From contig NZ_SMTE01000008.1 in the NCBI RefSeq assembly GCF_004357765.1, positions 248,001-312,000 on the forward strand: 64,000 nt of DNA, in the 5' to 3' direction. Shown one piece after another: positions 27,847 to 36,678 of this stretch (position 1 is its first letter; the number at the start of each line of letters is the position of its first letter). This DNA is from Pseudomonas putida. GTDB lineage: Bacteria > Pseudomonadota > Gammaproteobacteria > Pseudomonadales > Pseudomonadaceae. The notes under the pieces are model-generated. The model was not told the DNA's origin. It worked only from the letters and a program-made list of their open reading frames with translations, and ran no database searches. Position numbers and translations under genes: made by a program.

Positions 27847-28976
27847 CACTCGATGAACTTGAGGTCAGAAGGCGCATCCTGAGACAGGGTCTGCACCGTC
27901 TCTCCCAATCTGCCGCTACGCGGATCACGGCGAATGACGACGATCTGGTTGCTCTTCTGATTGGCCACCAGCAGGAAATTGTCGCTCGGGTCGAGGGCGA
28001 ACTCGCGCGGGTGATCGCCTTCCACCGAGCGGCGCTGCAACAACGTCAGTCGACCATCCTCCGCGCTCACACCGTACACCACGATCTCGTTGGCCGTGCC
28101 GCGGTTGCTGACATAGAGAAAGCGCCCGTCGGCGGACAGGTGCAGCCCACCGGAAGCCTTGGCAGCGGCGTCCGGATGCTCGGTCAGTGGCAGCCGCTGG
28201 CGCTCCACCAGGGCATGTTCGCGGACGTCGAACATCACCACTTCGCCGCTCATTTCCAAGGTCAGGTAGGCATGGCGCCCCTTGGCATCGAACAATAGAT
28301 GGCGCGGTCCACTGCCGGGTGGCAGCTCTACCGCCGGTGGGCTGGCCGGACTCAGCGGACGGTCCGGACTGGCGCCGTCGTAGCGGTAGATGAACACCTT
28401 GTCCGCCCCCAAGTCACTGGCATAGACGTGCTGACCATCCGGCGCCACCACCAGTGAATGCACGTGGGCGCCAGCCTGACGCTCGGGGTTGACGCCGCTG
28501 GGCTTGTGCCGCACCTGCTGCACCACCTCGCCGAGCTTTCCGCCCTTGGCCACCGGGAGCACCACCAGGCTACCGCCAGGGTCGGCTGCCACCGCATAGT
28601 TGGCGACGAACAGATAGCGCTGGTCCTGACTCAGGCTGGCGTGCGTGGGTTCATCGCCGCGGCTGGGCACCTGGTTGAGCGGCTTGATCTCACCTCGGTC
28701 GCTGACACTGAAACTGCTGGCATGGCCCTGCTTGGTCTCGTTGACCGCGAACAGCAGCCGCTGGTCGGCCGACAGCACCAACCACGAAGGGCTGACGCTT
28801 TTCACCACTTGCAGCGGTTTGGGGTCGATATGACCGGTCTTGCTGTCGAACCGGTAGCGATAGATTCCTTCGCTCTGGCCATCGGTATAGCTACCGACCA
28901 GCAGGGTGGCGGCATGGGCATCGATCATCAGGGTCATCAGGCTAGCGGTCAGCAGGCTCTTCCAGGTCCGGTTCAT
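27846..28976 (-). CDS. Exported lactonase (6-phosphogluconolactonase-type beta-propeller)
   Basis: A 376-residue seven-bladed propeller of the lactonase family (PF10282). It has an N-terminal signal peptide (MNRTWKSLLTASLMTLMIDAHA), then VGSYTDGQSEGIYRY, and repeats such as GADKVFIYRYD and GPRHLLFDAKGRHAYLTLE. Cytoplasmic members hydrolyse 6-phosphogluconolactone; export suggests a periplasmic sugar lactone instead. The ATG at 28976 has GAGG about nine bases upstream and lies inside the 3' end of the preceding gene. Confidence 0.85.
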   Translation of the reverse strand: MNRTWKSLLTASLMTLMIDAHAATLLVGSYTDGQSEGIYRYRFDSKTGHIDPKPLQVVKSVSPSWLVLSADQRLLFAVNETKQGHASSFSVSDRGEIKPLNQVPSRGDEPTHASLSQDQRYLFVANYAVAADPGGSLVVLPVAKGGKLGEVVQQVRHKPSGVNPERQAGAHVHSLVVAPDGQHVYASDLGADKVFIYRYDGASPDRPLSPASPPAVELPPGSGPRHLLFDAKGRHAYLTLEMSGEVVMFDVREHALVERQRLPLTEHPDAAAKASGGLHLSADGRFLYVSNRGTANEIVVYGVSAEDGRLTLLQRRSVEGDHPREFALDPSDNFLLVANQKSNQIVVIRRDPRSGRLGETVQTLSQDAPSDLKFIE

Positions 28977-29232
28977 CTTCGTCCTCATCGGGTGCGCGAA
29001 ACGCTTCCATACAGACTAGACGGTGTTCACCCTGGACATCGCTGATGAGCCAGTCGTTCCCTTCTAACGTGGCGGCAGCGACCTGTTCGGCAGTGAACTG
29101 CCAACGGCGAAGCTGGCGGCCATCCATGCATTCGACCGTCAGGCCGACTGCATCGCAGGTAAAGTCGAACGCATGCAGACCGTCGATCAGGAGCATGTCG
29201 CATGCCGCGAGGGCGTTGGTGAGGGTGGTCAT
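28942..29232 (-). CDS. Small acidic conserved protein (96 aa)
   Basis: Unknown function. A cytoplasmic-looking protein with N-terminus MTTLTNALAACDMLLIDGL and a strongly acidic C-terminal tail (APDEDEDEPDLEEP). It may belong to a Pseudomonas-restricted DUF family, but I cannot name it with certainty. Its 3' end overlaps the lactonase start by 35 bp in a different frame, which suggests translational coupling. Confidence 0.7.
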   Translation of the reverse strand: MTTLTNALAACDMLLIDGLHAFDFTCDAVGLTVECMDGRQLRRWQFTAEQVAAATLEGNDWLISDVQGEHRLVCMEAFRAPDEDEDEPDLEEPADR

Positions 29233-29270
29233 GGGGATACCCGGTGAAAAAGAGGCGGCATTATAGCCTT

Positions 29271-29289
29271 GGGGCCGCTGCGCGGCCCC
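29271..29289. terminator. GC-rich hairpin after the RND gene
   Basis: A perfect 8-bp stem GGGGCCGC / GCGGCCCC with a 3-base loop lies just past the RND stop codon. The T-rich tract is on the plus-strand side (TTCTTT); in the direction of the minus-strand genes there is no U-run, so termination there is uncertain. Confidence 0.5.
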
Positions 29290-29297
29290 TTCTTTCC

Positions 29298-31697
29298 TCA
29301 GTGGGCGAAGATCGAGCCGCCCTGCTTGCCGACCATCTTTTCCGGTTTGATCAGGAATCGCGCCAGTGCCGGCAGCAGCCACAGCGCACCGAACATGTTC
29401 CACAGCAACATGAAGGTCAGCATCAGCCCCATGTCGGCCTGGAACTTGATCGCCGAGAAGATCCAGGTGCACACGCCGATGGCCAGGCACAGCCCAGTGA
29501 ACAGGACTGCCTTGCCGGTCGAGCGCAGGGTCTGGTAGTAGGCTTCCTGTAACGGCAGACCGGCACGCAGGAAGCTCTCCAGGCGGCTGTAGATATAGAT
29601 GCCGTAATCCACGCCGATGCCCACACCCAACGCGACCACGGGCAAGGTGGCCACCTTGACGCCAATCCCCATGAAGGCCATCAACGCATTGCCCAGCACC
29701 GAGGTCAGCACCAACGGCAGGACGATGCACAAGGTCGCCGCGAACGAGCGGAAGGTGATCATGCACATCGCCGCCACGCACAGATAGACCAGCACCAGAA
29801 TGGTCAACTCGGCAGACTTGATCACCTCGTTGGTGGCCGCCTCGATCCCGGCATTACCGGCCGCCAGGAGGAACTGCAGACCGTCGCGGTCATGGCTGTC
29901 GGCGAATGCCCTGGCTGCCGCGGTGACCTGCTCCAGGGTCTCGGCCTTGTGATCGTTGAGGAACACCAATACCGGCGCGAGCGAGCAGTCGGCGTTGTAC
30001 AAGCCGTCGGCACGGGCAATGGAGTTGTTGAGCACGTCCGGGTTGCGCGACAGCGTTTCCCATTTCAGGCTGCCCTCGTTCATGCCCTTGATCACTTGCT
30101 TGGACACTGTCACCAGGGAGATCGCCGACTGTACGCCGGGGGTGTTTTCCATGGTCCACATCAGCTCGTCGATCGGCGCCAGGGTCGAGTGGATCGAACA
30201 GCTCTCCGGCGGAGTCTTGACCATGATCACCAGCACGTCCGAGCTGGTCGAGTAGTTGCTGATGATGAAGTTGTTGTCCTGGTTGTAGCGCGAATCCGGG
30301 CGCAGCTCCGGGGCGCCCTGGTCGAGGTCGCCGATCTTCAGATGCTGGCTGTACCAGAGGCCGCCAGCGAAGGCGACCAACGCCAGGGCAACGGACACCG
30401 GCGCAACTTTCGCACTGGCGAAATTCGACAGCAGGCGCCAGAACGGATGCTCGCGGGTCGCATCCTTCTTGCTACGTTCGATAGCCTTTTTGCTGATGCC
30501 AATGTAGGAGATAGCCACCGGCAACAGAATGAGGTTGGTGAAGACGATCACTGCCACGCCGATCGAGGCACCGATGGCCAGTTCGCGAATCACCCCGATG
30601 TCGATGATCAGCAGGGTGATGAAGCCCACGGCATCGGCAAGAATCGCGATCATCCCAGGCAGGAACAACTGGCGGAACGTGCGCCGCGCCGCAGTCAGGG
30701 CGTTTTCGGCATCGCTGGACTGCAAGGCGATGCCGTTGATCTTCTGCACCCCGTGGGAAATGCCGATGGCGAAGATCAGGAACGGCACCAGCATCGAGTA
30801 GGGATCTAGGCCGAAACCCACCGCGTGCATCAGCCCCAACTGCCACACCACCGCCACCAGGGTAGTGACCAACACGGCGATGGTGCTGCGCATGCACCAG
30901 GTGAACCAATACAACAGGGCCCAGGTGATGGCCAGGGCCACTCCGAAGAACATCGCCACCATCACCAGACCGTCGATGAGGTCGCCGACCTTCTTGGCGA
31001 AGCCGACGATGTGAATCTTCACATTGGGGTTCTGCGCCTGGTACTTATCGCGAATCTTCTCCTCGAGCTGGTGGGAGAACTGCTGGTAGTCGAGCTTGAC
31101 CTGCTTGCCGGGGTCCTGAGGGTCAGGGTAGCTCTCGAGCAACGGCACATCGACGATGCTGGACCTGAAGTTGTTGCCGACCAAACGCCCCACCTGGCCC
31201 GACTTGAGCACATTGTCACGCAGGGCATCGAGACTTTGCTGCGAGCCGTCGTAGGTGTTGGGGATCACCTCGCCACCGGCGAAACCGTCCTCGGTCACCT
31301 CGGTCCAGCGCACGCTGGGACTCCACAGCGATTTCAGCCCGGCACGGTCGACGCCAGGGATGTAGAACACCTCGTCATGGATCTGCCGCAGGGTTTCCAT
31401 GTAGGCCTGGTCGAAGATGTCACCTTTGACCGCCTCCACCGAAATGCGCACGGTGTTGCCGAGGTTGGCCAGGTCATTGCGGTGGGCCATCATCTGTTCG
31501 ATGAAGGGGTGTTCGAGCGGGATCATCTTCTCGAAGCTGGTGGACGGACGGATCTGCGTGGCCTGCCAGAACAGCAGCACGCTGACCAGCAGGCACAGCA
31601 CGATCACTGCCGGGCGGTTGTTGAAGATGATCCGTTCGAGCAGGGACGCCTTGTCCCCGTGGTGCCGATGCACGGCAATGCTTTCGCGACTGGTCAT
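29298..31697 (-). CDS. RND/MMPL-family transporter
   Basis: A 799-residue inner-membrane exporter of the RND superfamily (MMPL/HpnN-like branch). It has one N-terminal helix, a large periplasmic loop, a block of five to six helices, a second periplasmic loop and a second helix block with the sterol-sensing-like motif GVGIGVDYGIYIYSR. The start ATG overlaps the stop of the Ycf48-like gene (ATGA), so the pair is coupled. Known relatives handle lipids or hydrophobic compounds; the substrate here is unknown. No membrane-fusion or outer-membrane component is adjacent. Confidence 0.9.
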   Translation of the reverse strand: MTSRESIAVHRHHGDKASLLERIIFNNRPAVIVLCLLVSVLLFWQATQIRPSTSFEKMIPLEHPFIEQMMAHRNDLANLGNTVRISVEAVKGDIFDQAYMETLRQIHDEVFYIPGVDRAGLKSLWSPSVRWTEVTEDGFAGGEVIPNTYDGSQQSLDALRDNVLKSGQVGRLVGNNFRSSIVDVPLLESYPDPQDPGKQVKLDYQQFSHQLEEKIRDKYQAQNPNVKIHIVGFAKKVGDLIDGLVMVAMFFGVALAITWALLYWFTWCMRSTIAVLVTTLVAVVWQLGLMHAVGFGLDPYSMLVPFLIFAIGISHGVQKINGIALQSSDAENALTAARRTFRQLFLPGMIAILADAVGFITLLIIDIGVIRELAIGASIGVAVIVFTNLILLPVAISYIGISKKAIERSKKDATREHPFWRLLSNFASAKVAPVSVALALVAFAGGLWYSQHLKIGDLDQGAPELRPDSRYNQDNNFIISNYSTSSDVLVIMVKTPPESCSIHSTLAPIDELMWTMENTPGVQSAISLVTVSKQVIKGMNEGSLKWETLSRNPDVLNNSIARADGLYNADCSLAPVLVFLNDHKAETLEQVTAAARAFADSHDRDGLQFLLAAGNAGIEAATNEVIKSAELTILVLVYLCVAAMCMITFRSFAATLCIVLPLVLTSVLGNALMAFMGIGVKVATLPVVALGVGIGVDYGIYIYSRLESFLRAGLPLQEAYYQTLRSTGKAVLFTGLCLAIGVCTWIFSAIKFQADMGLMLTFMLLWNMFGALWLLPALARFLIKPEKMVGKQGGSIFAH

Positions 31698-32722
31698 GGG
31701 TTCACCTGCGCGGCGCCTTCTGCGTTGGCCAAATGGATACCGCCCTGCCCCACCAGCAACAGGCCGCCGTCGGCCAGACCCGTGGCGGCGGCCAGGGCGA
31801 TGCGGTCGGCGCGGTTGTAGAGGGTGAAGTGCTGGCCATGGTCGTGGCTGCGCAGCACGCTGCCGCCGTTGCCGACCAGCACCAGTGAGCCATCGTCGAG
31901 CAGGCTGGCGCTGGCCAGACCGAACGCGAATGTGCCGCGATTGGCCTGAAGTTCGATGGGCTGCCAACTGTCGCCGAAATCGCTGGAGCGCAGCACATTG
32001 CCGCGCAGACCGTAAGCCAGCAGGGTATGAGGTTGGCCGGTCCCGATCACCCCGAACAGCGAACCTTCGTAGGGACTCTGGACCTTGGTCCAGGTCTGGC
32101 CGTTATCGGCCGAGCGGAACATGCTGCCTTGCTCGCCGACGATGAACAGGCCGCTGTCGGTAATCCGGGCGATACCGTTGAGGTGCATTTGCTCCGGATT
32201 GTCCAGGCGCTCGGCGACGTCCTGCCAGTGCTGGCCGCCATCGGTGGTTTCCAGCAATGCGCCGTAGGCGCCTACTGCAAAGCCGTGCTGGGCGTCGAGC
32301 ATGCCGATATCGAGCAGTGGCGCTTCGCGGCTCAGATCTTCGAACTGCTTGCTCCAGGTCGCGCCGCCGTCGCTGCTGGCGAGGATCTGCGCGTCATGAC
32401 CGACGGCCCAACCGCGTTTGTCGTCGACGAAGGTGACCGCGGTGAGCAGTTGCCGGGTCGGTACGCGGGCTTGGGTCCAGGTCTTGCCCTGGTCGTCGGA
32501 AAACAGGATATGGCCGCGATCGCCGACCACCACCAGCCGTTTGCCGGCGTGTGCGGCATCGATCAACAGACTCTGGCTGGCCTTGGCCGATTCGGTCGAG
32601 TATTCGTCGGCTGCAGCGGCCTGCGCGCTGTCGGCCCACATCCCCAGTGCCAGCGCCAGCATTGCGCTGGCCGCCAACGGCCAGGCATTACGCCAGGCCT
32701 GCGTCATCACCCGCTTCCTCAT
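31694..32722 (-). CDS. Ycf48-like BNR-repeat exported protein
   Basis: A 342-residue beta-propeller with a signal peptide (cleavage after DSAQA). Repeats have the BNR/Ycf48 form SxDxGxTW, for example FSDDQGKTWTQAR, SSDGGATWSKQF and SADNGQTWTKV. It is likely periplasmic and works with the overlapping RND transporter. Starts at 32728, 32722 and 32707 are all possible; 32722 has AGGGG upstream and 32707 has GAGGA. Confidence 0.88.
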   Translation of the reverse strand: MRKRVMTQAWRNAWPLAASAMLALALGMWADSAQAAAADEYSTESAKASQSLLIDAAHAGKRLVVVGDRGHILFSDDQGKTWTQARVPTRQLLTAVTFVDDKRGWAVGHDAQILASSDGGATWSKQFEDLSREAPLLDIGMLDAQHGFAVGAYGALLETTDGGQHWQDVAERLDNPEQMHLNGIARITDSGLFIVGEQGSMFRSADNGQTWTKVQSPYEGSLFGVIGTGQPHTLLAYGLRGNVLRSSDFGDSWQPIELQANRGTFAFGLASASLLDDGSLVLVGNGGSVLRSHDHGQHFTLYNRADRIALAAATGLADGGLLLVGQGGIHLANAEGAAQVNP

Positions 32723-32851
32723 GAACATCCCCTGTTGTGCTCTTATTGGTGGGTCTGTGCTGTGAAAAGCCTGTATTAGAGGCTTGTGCGGATCGTATCG
32801 GGGAAGCTTGAAGGATTACAACGAACGGGACGTTATGTTTTGTTAACCGCC

Positions 32852-32880
32852 AAAAAGCTGGGACTGCTGTGCAGCCCCAG
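32852..32880 (-). terminator. Rho-independent terminator of pepN
   Basis: On the minus strand CTGGGGCTGC pairs with GCAGTCCCAG (10 bp, one G-U) around a 3-base loop, followed by CTTTTTGG. It lies about 13 bp past the pepN stop. Confidence 0.85.
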
Positions 32881-32892
32881 GATCTACCAGGC

Positions 32893-35565
32893 TTACGCCA
32901 GGCTCTTGCTCACCACTTCATACACATCGCTGGACAGCTCACCGGAGGCGAGAATCCGCTCCAGTTCGCCCTTCATCAGCGCCTGGCGCGCGTCATCGTA
33001 CTTGCGCCAGCGGGTCAGCGGCGCCAGCTGGCGCGAGGCGATCTGCGGGTTCAGGGCGTTGAGTTCGATCACCAGATCGGCCAGGAAGCGATACCCCGAG
33101 CCATCGGCCGCATGGAAGTTGACCAGGTTCTGCCCGGCGAAAGCACCGATCAACGCGCGCACCTTGTTCGGGTTCTTCATGGTGAACGCCGGATGCTGCA
33201 TCAGCGCCTTGACCCGCTCCAGGCCACCCGGCAAGGCACTGGCCGCCTGCACACTGAACCACTGATCCATGACCAGCGGGTTGTCCTTGAAGTGTTCGGC
33301 GAAGGCCTCCAGGGCTTTGGCCCGCTCGGCCTCGAACGGCGAGTTGACCAGTACCGCCAGGGCGGTCAGACGCTCGGTCATGTTGTCGCACTGCTCGAAT
33401 TGCTCCAGCGTCGCCTCCAGCACCTGCGCCTGACCGCTGAGCATCAGGTAGGACAGGGCGATATTCTGCAGGCTGCGGCGGGCGAAGTGCTCGGCCGAAG
33501 CCACGTAGGCGGTCTGACGCGATACCTCGCGGTTGGCCTGGTAGCGCGCCCACAGGGCATCGAACAGTTGCGTGGCGATCTGCTGACGGGCGAACTCGCG
33601 GGCGGCATGGATGGCATCGACGTCGGCTACCTGGCTGATCTCGGTAAGATAGGCCTCGCCCGGCAGGGACAGCATCTCGGCGACCATGGCAGGGTCCAGC
33701 GTCTCGTTGCCGAGCACGGTGCCGAGCGCGGTGATCAGCCGCTGGTCGAGGACCATCGCTTCGCCGCGCTGGAACTGGCCGATCAGCTCCTGCAGGACCT
33801 GCACCGCCAGTTGCTGCCCCGCTTCCCAGCGGTTGAAGCCGTCGCTGTCATGCTGCATGAGGAACATCAACTGGTCGCGGTCGTAGGGGAAACTCAGCTT
33901 GACCGGAGCGCTGAAGCCACGCAGCAACGACGGCAGCGGCTTGGCCTGGATGCCTTGGAAGGTGAACGTCTGCTCGGCTTCGGTCACCGACAGCACACGG
34001 CTGGTCTGAGTAGCAACGTCCTCACCGACCAGTCGCAGCGCCAGGTCGTTGCCCTCGGCGTCGAGCAGGCCCAGTTCAACCGGGATCACGAACGGCAGCT
34101 TCTCGACCTTGTCCGGGGTTTGCGGGCAGCTCTGGCGGAAGGTCAGGCTATAGGTCTGCGCGGCGCTGTCATAGGACTCGCTGACCTCCAGACGCGGTGT
34201 GCCAGCCTGGTTGTACCAACGCTTGAACTGGGTGAAGTCGACGCCGTTGGCGTCTTCCATGGCCTTGATGAAGTCGTCGGTGGTCACCGCCTGGCCATCG
34301 TGGCGCTCGAAGTACAGGTCGCTCCCTTTGCGGAAGCCCTCGGCGCCCAGCAGGGTGCGCACCATGCGCACCACTTCGGCGCCCTTCTCGTACACCGTCA
34401 GGGTGTAGAAATTGGAAATCTCGATGAAGCTGTCCGGGCGCACCGGATGCGCCATGGGGCCTGCATCCTCGGCGAACTGGTGGGTACGCAGGTAGGCGAC
34501 GTCCTCGATGCGCTTGACCGTGCGCGAGTTCATGTCGGCACTGAACTCGGCATCGCGGAACACCGTGAAGCCTTCTTTGAGCGACAGCTGGAACCAGTCG
34601 CGGCAGGTCACGCGGTTGCCCGACCAGTTATGGAAGTACTCGTGGGCGACCACGCCTTCGACACGCTGGTGGGCGGCGTCAGTGGCGGTTTCGGCGCGGG
34701 CCAGCACGCAGCTGGAGTTGAAGATGTTGAGGCCCTTGTTCTCCATCGCGCCCATGTTGAAGTCATTGACCGCGACGATCATGAAGATGTCCAGGTCGTA
34801 TTCACGGCCATAGACTTCCTCGTCCCAGCGCATCGACTTCTTCAGGCTGACCATGGCGTGGTCGCACTTGTCGATGTTCTCGGGCTCGACATAGATGCGC
34901 AGGGTGACATCACGGCCGGACTGGCGCACGAACTTGTCCTCGACGCACCACAGGTCGCCGGCGACCAGGGCGAACAGGTAGGCCGGCTTCATGAACGGGT
35001 CTTCCCAGGTCGCCCAGTGCCGGCCATCTTCGCCCTGGCCTTTCTCGAAGGTGCCGCTACCGACGGGATTGCCGTTGGAGAGCAGCACCGGGTAGCGATG
35101 CTGTTCGGCGATCACCGTGGTGGTGAAGGTGCTCATCACGTCCGGGCGGTCGAGATAGTAGGTGATCTTGCGGAAACCTTCGGCCTCGCACTGGGTGCAG
35201 AACATCTTGCCCGACTTGTACAGGCCTTCCAGCGCGGTGTTGCTCTCCGGATGGATCTTGACGCTGGTATCGAGGGTGAAGCGGTCTGCCTTGGGCTGCA
35301 GGGTCAGGCTGTCGGCGTCGAGCTGGTAGTCGTCGGCCTGCAATTCCAGGTCGTCCAGCGAGGCACGCAGCAGCTCCAGCTGCTGGCCGTCGAGCACCAG
35401 TGGCGGCAGGCCGGCACCGCGTGCCGGGTTGCGACGCATCACCAGTTGCGCGTGCACCAGGGTATGGTCCTCGAACAGCTCGAAGGTCAGGTGCGTCTCG
35501 TCGATCAGGTACTCGGGCGCCTGGTAATCCTTGAGGTAGATCACTTGCGGTTGTTCGGTGCGCAT
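32893..35565 (-). CDS. pepN: Aminopeptidase N
   Basis: A broad-specificity M1 zinc aminopeptidase of 890 residues. It has the substrate-binding GAMEN motif (NMGAMENKGLN) and the zinc site HEYFHNWSGNRVTCRDWFQLSLKEG (HEXXH with the distal Glu), followed by the M1 C-terminal helical domains. The ATG at 35565 gives MRTEQPQVIYLKDYQAPEY. It follows the DUF2797 gene by 12 bp on the same strand and ends at a strong terminator. Confidence 0.98.
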   Translation of the reverse strand: MRTEQPQVIYLKDYQAPEYLIDETHLTFELFEDHTLVHAQLVMRRNPARGAGLPPLVLDGQQLELLRASLDDLELQADDYQLDADSLTLQPKADRFTLDTSVKIHPESNTALEGLYKSGKMFCTQCEAEGFRKITYYLDRPDVMSTFTTTVIAEQHRYPVLLSNGNPVGSGTFEKGQGEDGRHWATWEDPFMKPAYLFALVAGDLWCVEDKFVRQSGRDVTLRIYVEPENIDKCDHAMVSLKKSMRWDEEVYGREYDLDIFMIVAVNDFNMGAMENKGLNIFNSSCVLARAETATDAAHQRVEGVVAHEYFHNWSGNRVTCRDWFQLSLKEGFTVFRDAEFSADMNSRTVKRIEDVAYLRTHQFAEDAGPMAHPVRPDSFIEISNFYTLTVYEKGAEVVRMVRTLLGAEGFRKGSDLYFERHDGQAVTTDDFIKAMEDANGVDFTQFKRWYNQAGTPRLEVSESYDSAAQTYSLTFRQSCPQTPDKVEKLPFVIPVELGLLDAEGNDLALRLVGEDVATQTSRVLSVTEAEQTFTFQGIQAKPLPSLLRGFSAPVKLSFPYDRDQLMFLMQHDSDGFNRWEAGQQLAVQVLQELIGQFQRGEAMVLDQRLITALGTVLGNETLDPAMVAEMLSLPGEAYLTEISQVADVDAIHAAREFARQQIATQLFDALWARYQANREVSRQTAYVASAEHFARRSLQNIALSYLMLSGQAQVLEATLEQFEQCDNMTERLTALAVLVNSPFEAERAKALEAFAEHFKDNPLVMDQWFSVQAASALPGGLERVKALMQHPAFTMKNPNKVRALIGAFAGQNLVNFHAADGSGYRFLADLVIELNALNPQIASRQLAPLTRWRKYDDARQALMKGELERILASGELSSDVYEVVSKSLA

Positions 35566-35577
35566 GTGCAGGTCCTT

Positions 35578-36408
35578 TTACTGGAGTACGGCCAGCTGGT
35601 AGGCCGTGTACTTGCGAATGTTGATGACGCCGGTGTCGAAGATCAGGTACTGGCCCTTGATGCCCAGCAGCGTGCCCTCCACCACGGGATCCTTGTCGAG
35701 GTTGAAGCTGACGATTTTCTTCGGATAGGCCTCGACCGGGTAGGTCATCTGCACCACCTCGGCATCGGGCAGCGGCTGGATGGCCTGCAGGCCGAAGCGC
35801 TGCTGCAGCCCGCGCAGGCCTTCGGCGCAGGCGTCGAAGATCTGCTCGCGCACCGCCACCAGGTCCAGCACCTCGGCATCGCCCTTGAGCAGGGTGCGCC
35901 AGTTGGTACGGTCCGGAACCTGGCTACGCAGCAGGTCTTCGACCAGGCCCGACTGCTGGCGGGTGGCTACACGCATGATCGGCAAGGCCTGGCTGGCACC
36001 CTGGTCGAGCCAGCGGGTGGGCAACTGGGTAGCGCGGGTGATACCGACCTTGATGCCCGACGAGTTGGCCAGATACACCACGTGGTCGGTCATGCAGAAC
36101 TGCTCGCCCCAGGACGGCTCGCGGCAGGTGCCGGCGTCGTAGTGGCAACGTTCCGGGGCCATGATGCACACATCGCACTGGGCCAGCTTGGTCATGCACG
36201 GGTAGCAGTAGCCCTGGCTGAAGCTGGTCTTGGTGCGCTTGCCGCAATGGCTGCAATGAATGGCGCCAAGGTATTCCAGGCGCAGGCGCTGGCCAATCAT
36301 GGGGTTGACCGGGACCTGCGTCTCACCCAGGCGGAAGCTGTACTGCACCAGCGGGCCTTCGAGGCGCACCGCCATCTTGCTCAACGAGCCACGAGCGATT
36401 TCAATCAA
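35578..36408 (-). CDS. DUF2797 protein: Cys-rich zinc module plus GIY-YIG-like region
   Basis: A 276-residue protein. Residues 52-95 hold four Cys pairs or singles (C52-x2-C55, C68-x2-C71, C78-x2-C81, C88, C95) that look like zinc ribbons. Residues about 112-160 contain VVYLANSSGIKVGIT, then Arg132 and Glu157, an order resembling GIY-YIG nucleases. The TTG start at 36408 overlaps the DUF1315 stop as TTGA; the next ATG is at 36375. Function is not established. Confidence 0.85.
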   Translation of the reverse strand: MIEIARGSLSKMAVRLEGPLVQYSFRLGETQVPVNPMIGQRLRLEYLGAIHCSHCGKRTKTSFSQGYCYPCMTKLAQCDVCIMAPERCHYDAGTCREPSWGEQFCMTDHVVYLANSSGIKVGITRATQLPTRWLDQGASQALPIMRVATRQQSGLVEDLLRSQVPDRTNWRTLLKGDAEVLDLVAVREQIFDACAEGLRGLQQRFGLQAIQPLPDAEVVQMTYPVEAYPKKIVSFNLDKDPVVEGTLLGIKGQYLIFDTGVINIRKYTAYQLAVLQ

Positions 36409-36665
36409 TGTACCGAGTCCGACTTGAACAGAATGTTGGCAATCGGCGCCGACTTCGAGGCGCACTCCTGCGGGCCCATGTAGCCGGTGCGCTGCTCTTC
36501 GGGAAGGTTCTTCATCTCCCAGGCGATCACCGCCTGCAGCGACAGCTCCTTCTGCTCGGCGGTGAGCTTGCGCCCGTCCGACCATTTGCCGATCTCCACC
36601 GCCGTCTTCAGGCTTTGGTAGATCTCAGGGGTGATGTTCTCGATCATTTGCGCAAAAGTGGACAT
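36405..36665 (-). CDS. DUF1315 (YeaC-like) protein
   Basis: An 86-residue conserved protein starting MSTFAQMIENITPEIYQSLKTAVEIG. The sequence is soluble, with no signal peptide; the C-terminal GYMGPQECASKSAPIANILF is typical of the family. No function is known. It overlaps the DUF2797 gene by 4 bp, so the two are translationally coupled, and it is upstream of pepN in the same strand series. Confidence 0.88.
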   Translation of the reverse strand: MSTFAQMIENITPEIYQSLKTAVEIGKWSDGRKLTAEQKELSLQAVIAWEMKNLPEEQRTGYMGPQECASKSAPIANILFKSDSVH

Positions 36666-36678
36666 AGCGTCTCCTAAA

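Noticed and set aside
29260-29265. TATAAT on the minus strand before the small acidic gene
   Set aside because: A perfect -10 hexamer, but the -35 position falls in the GC-rich hairpin and has no match; it is not listed as a promoter.
32869-36483. Open frame of 1,204 codons on the plus strand
   Set aside because: It is antisense to pepN, DUF2797 and DUF1315 and has no recognisable domain; the minus-strand genes have clear motifs and ribosome sites.
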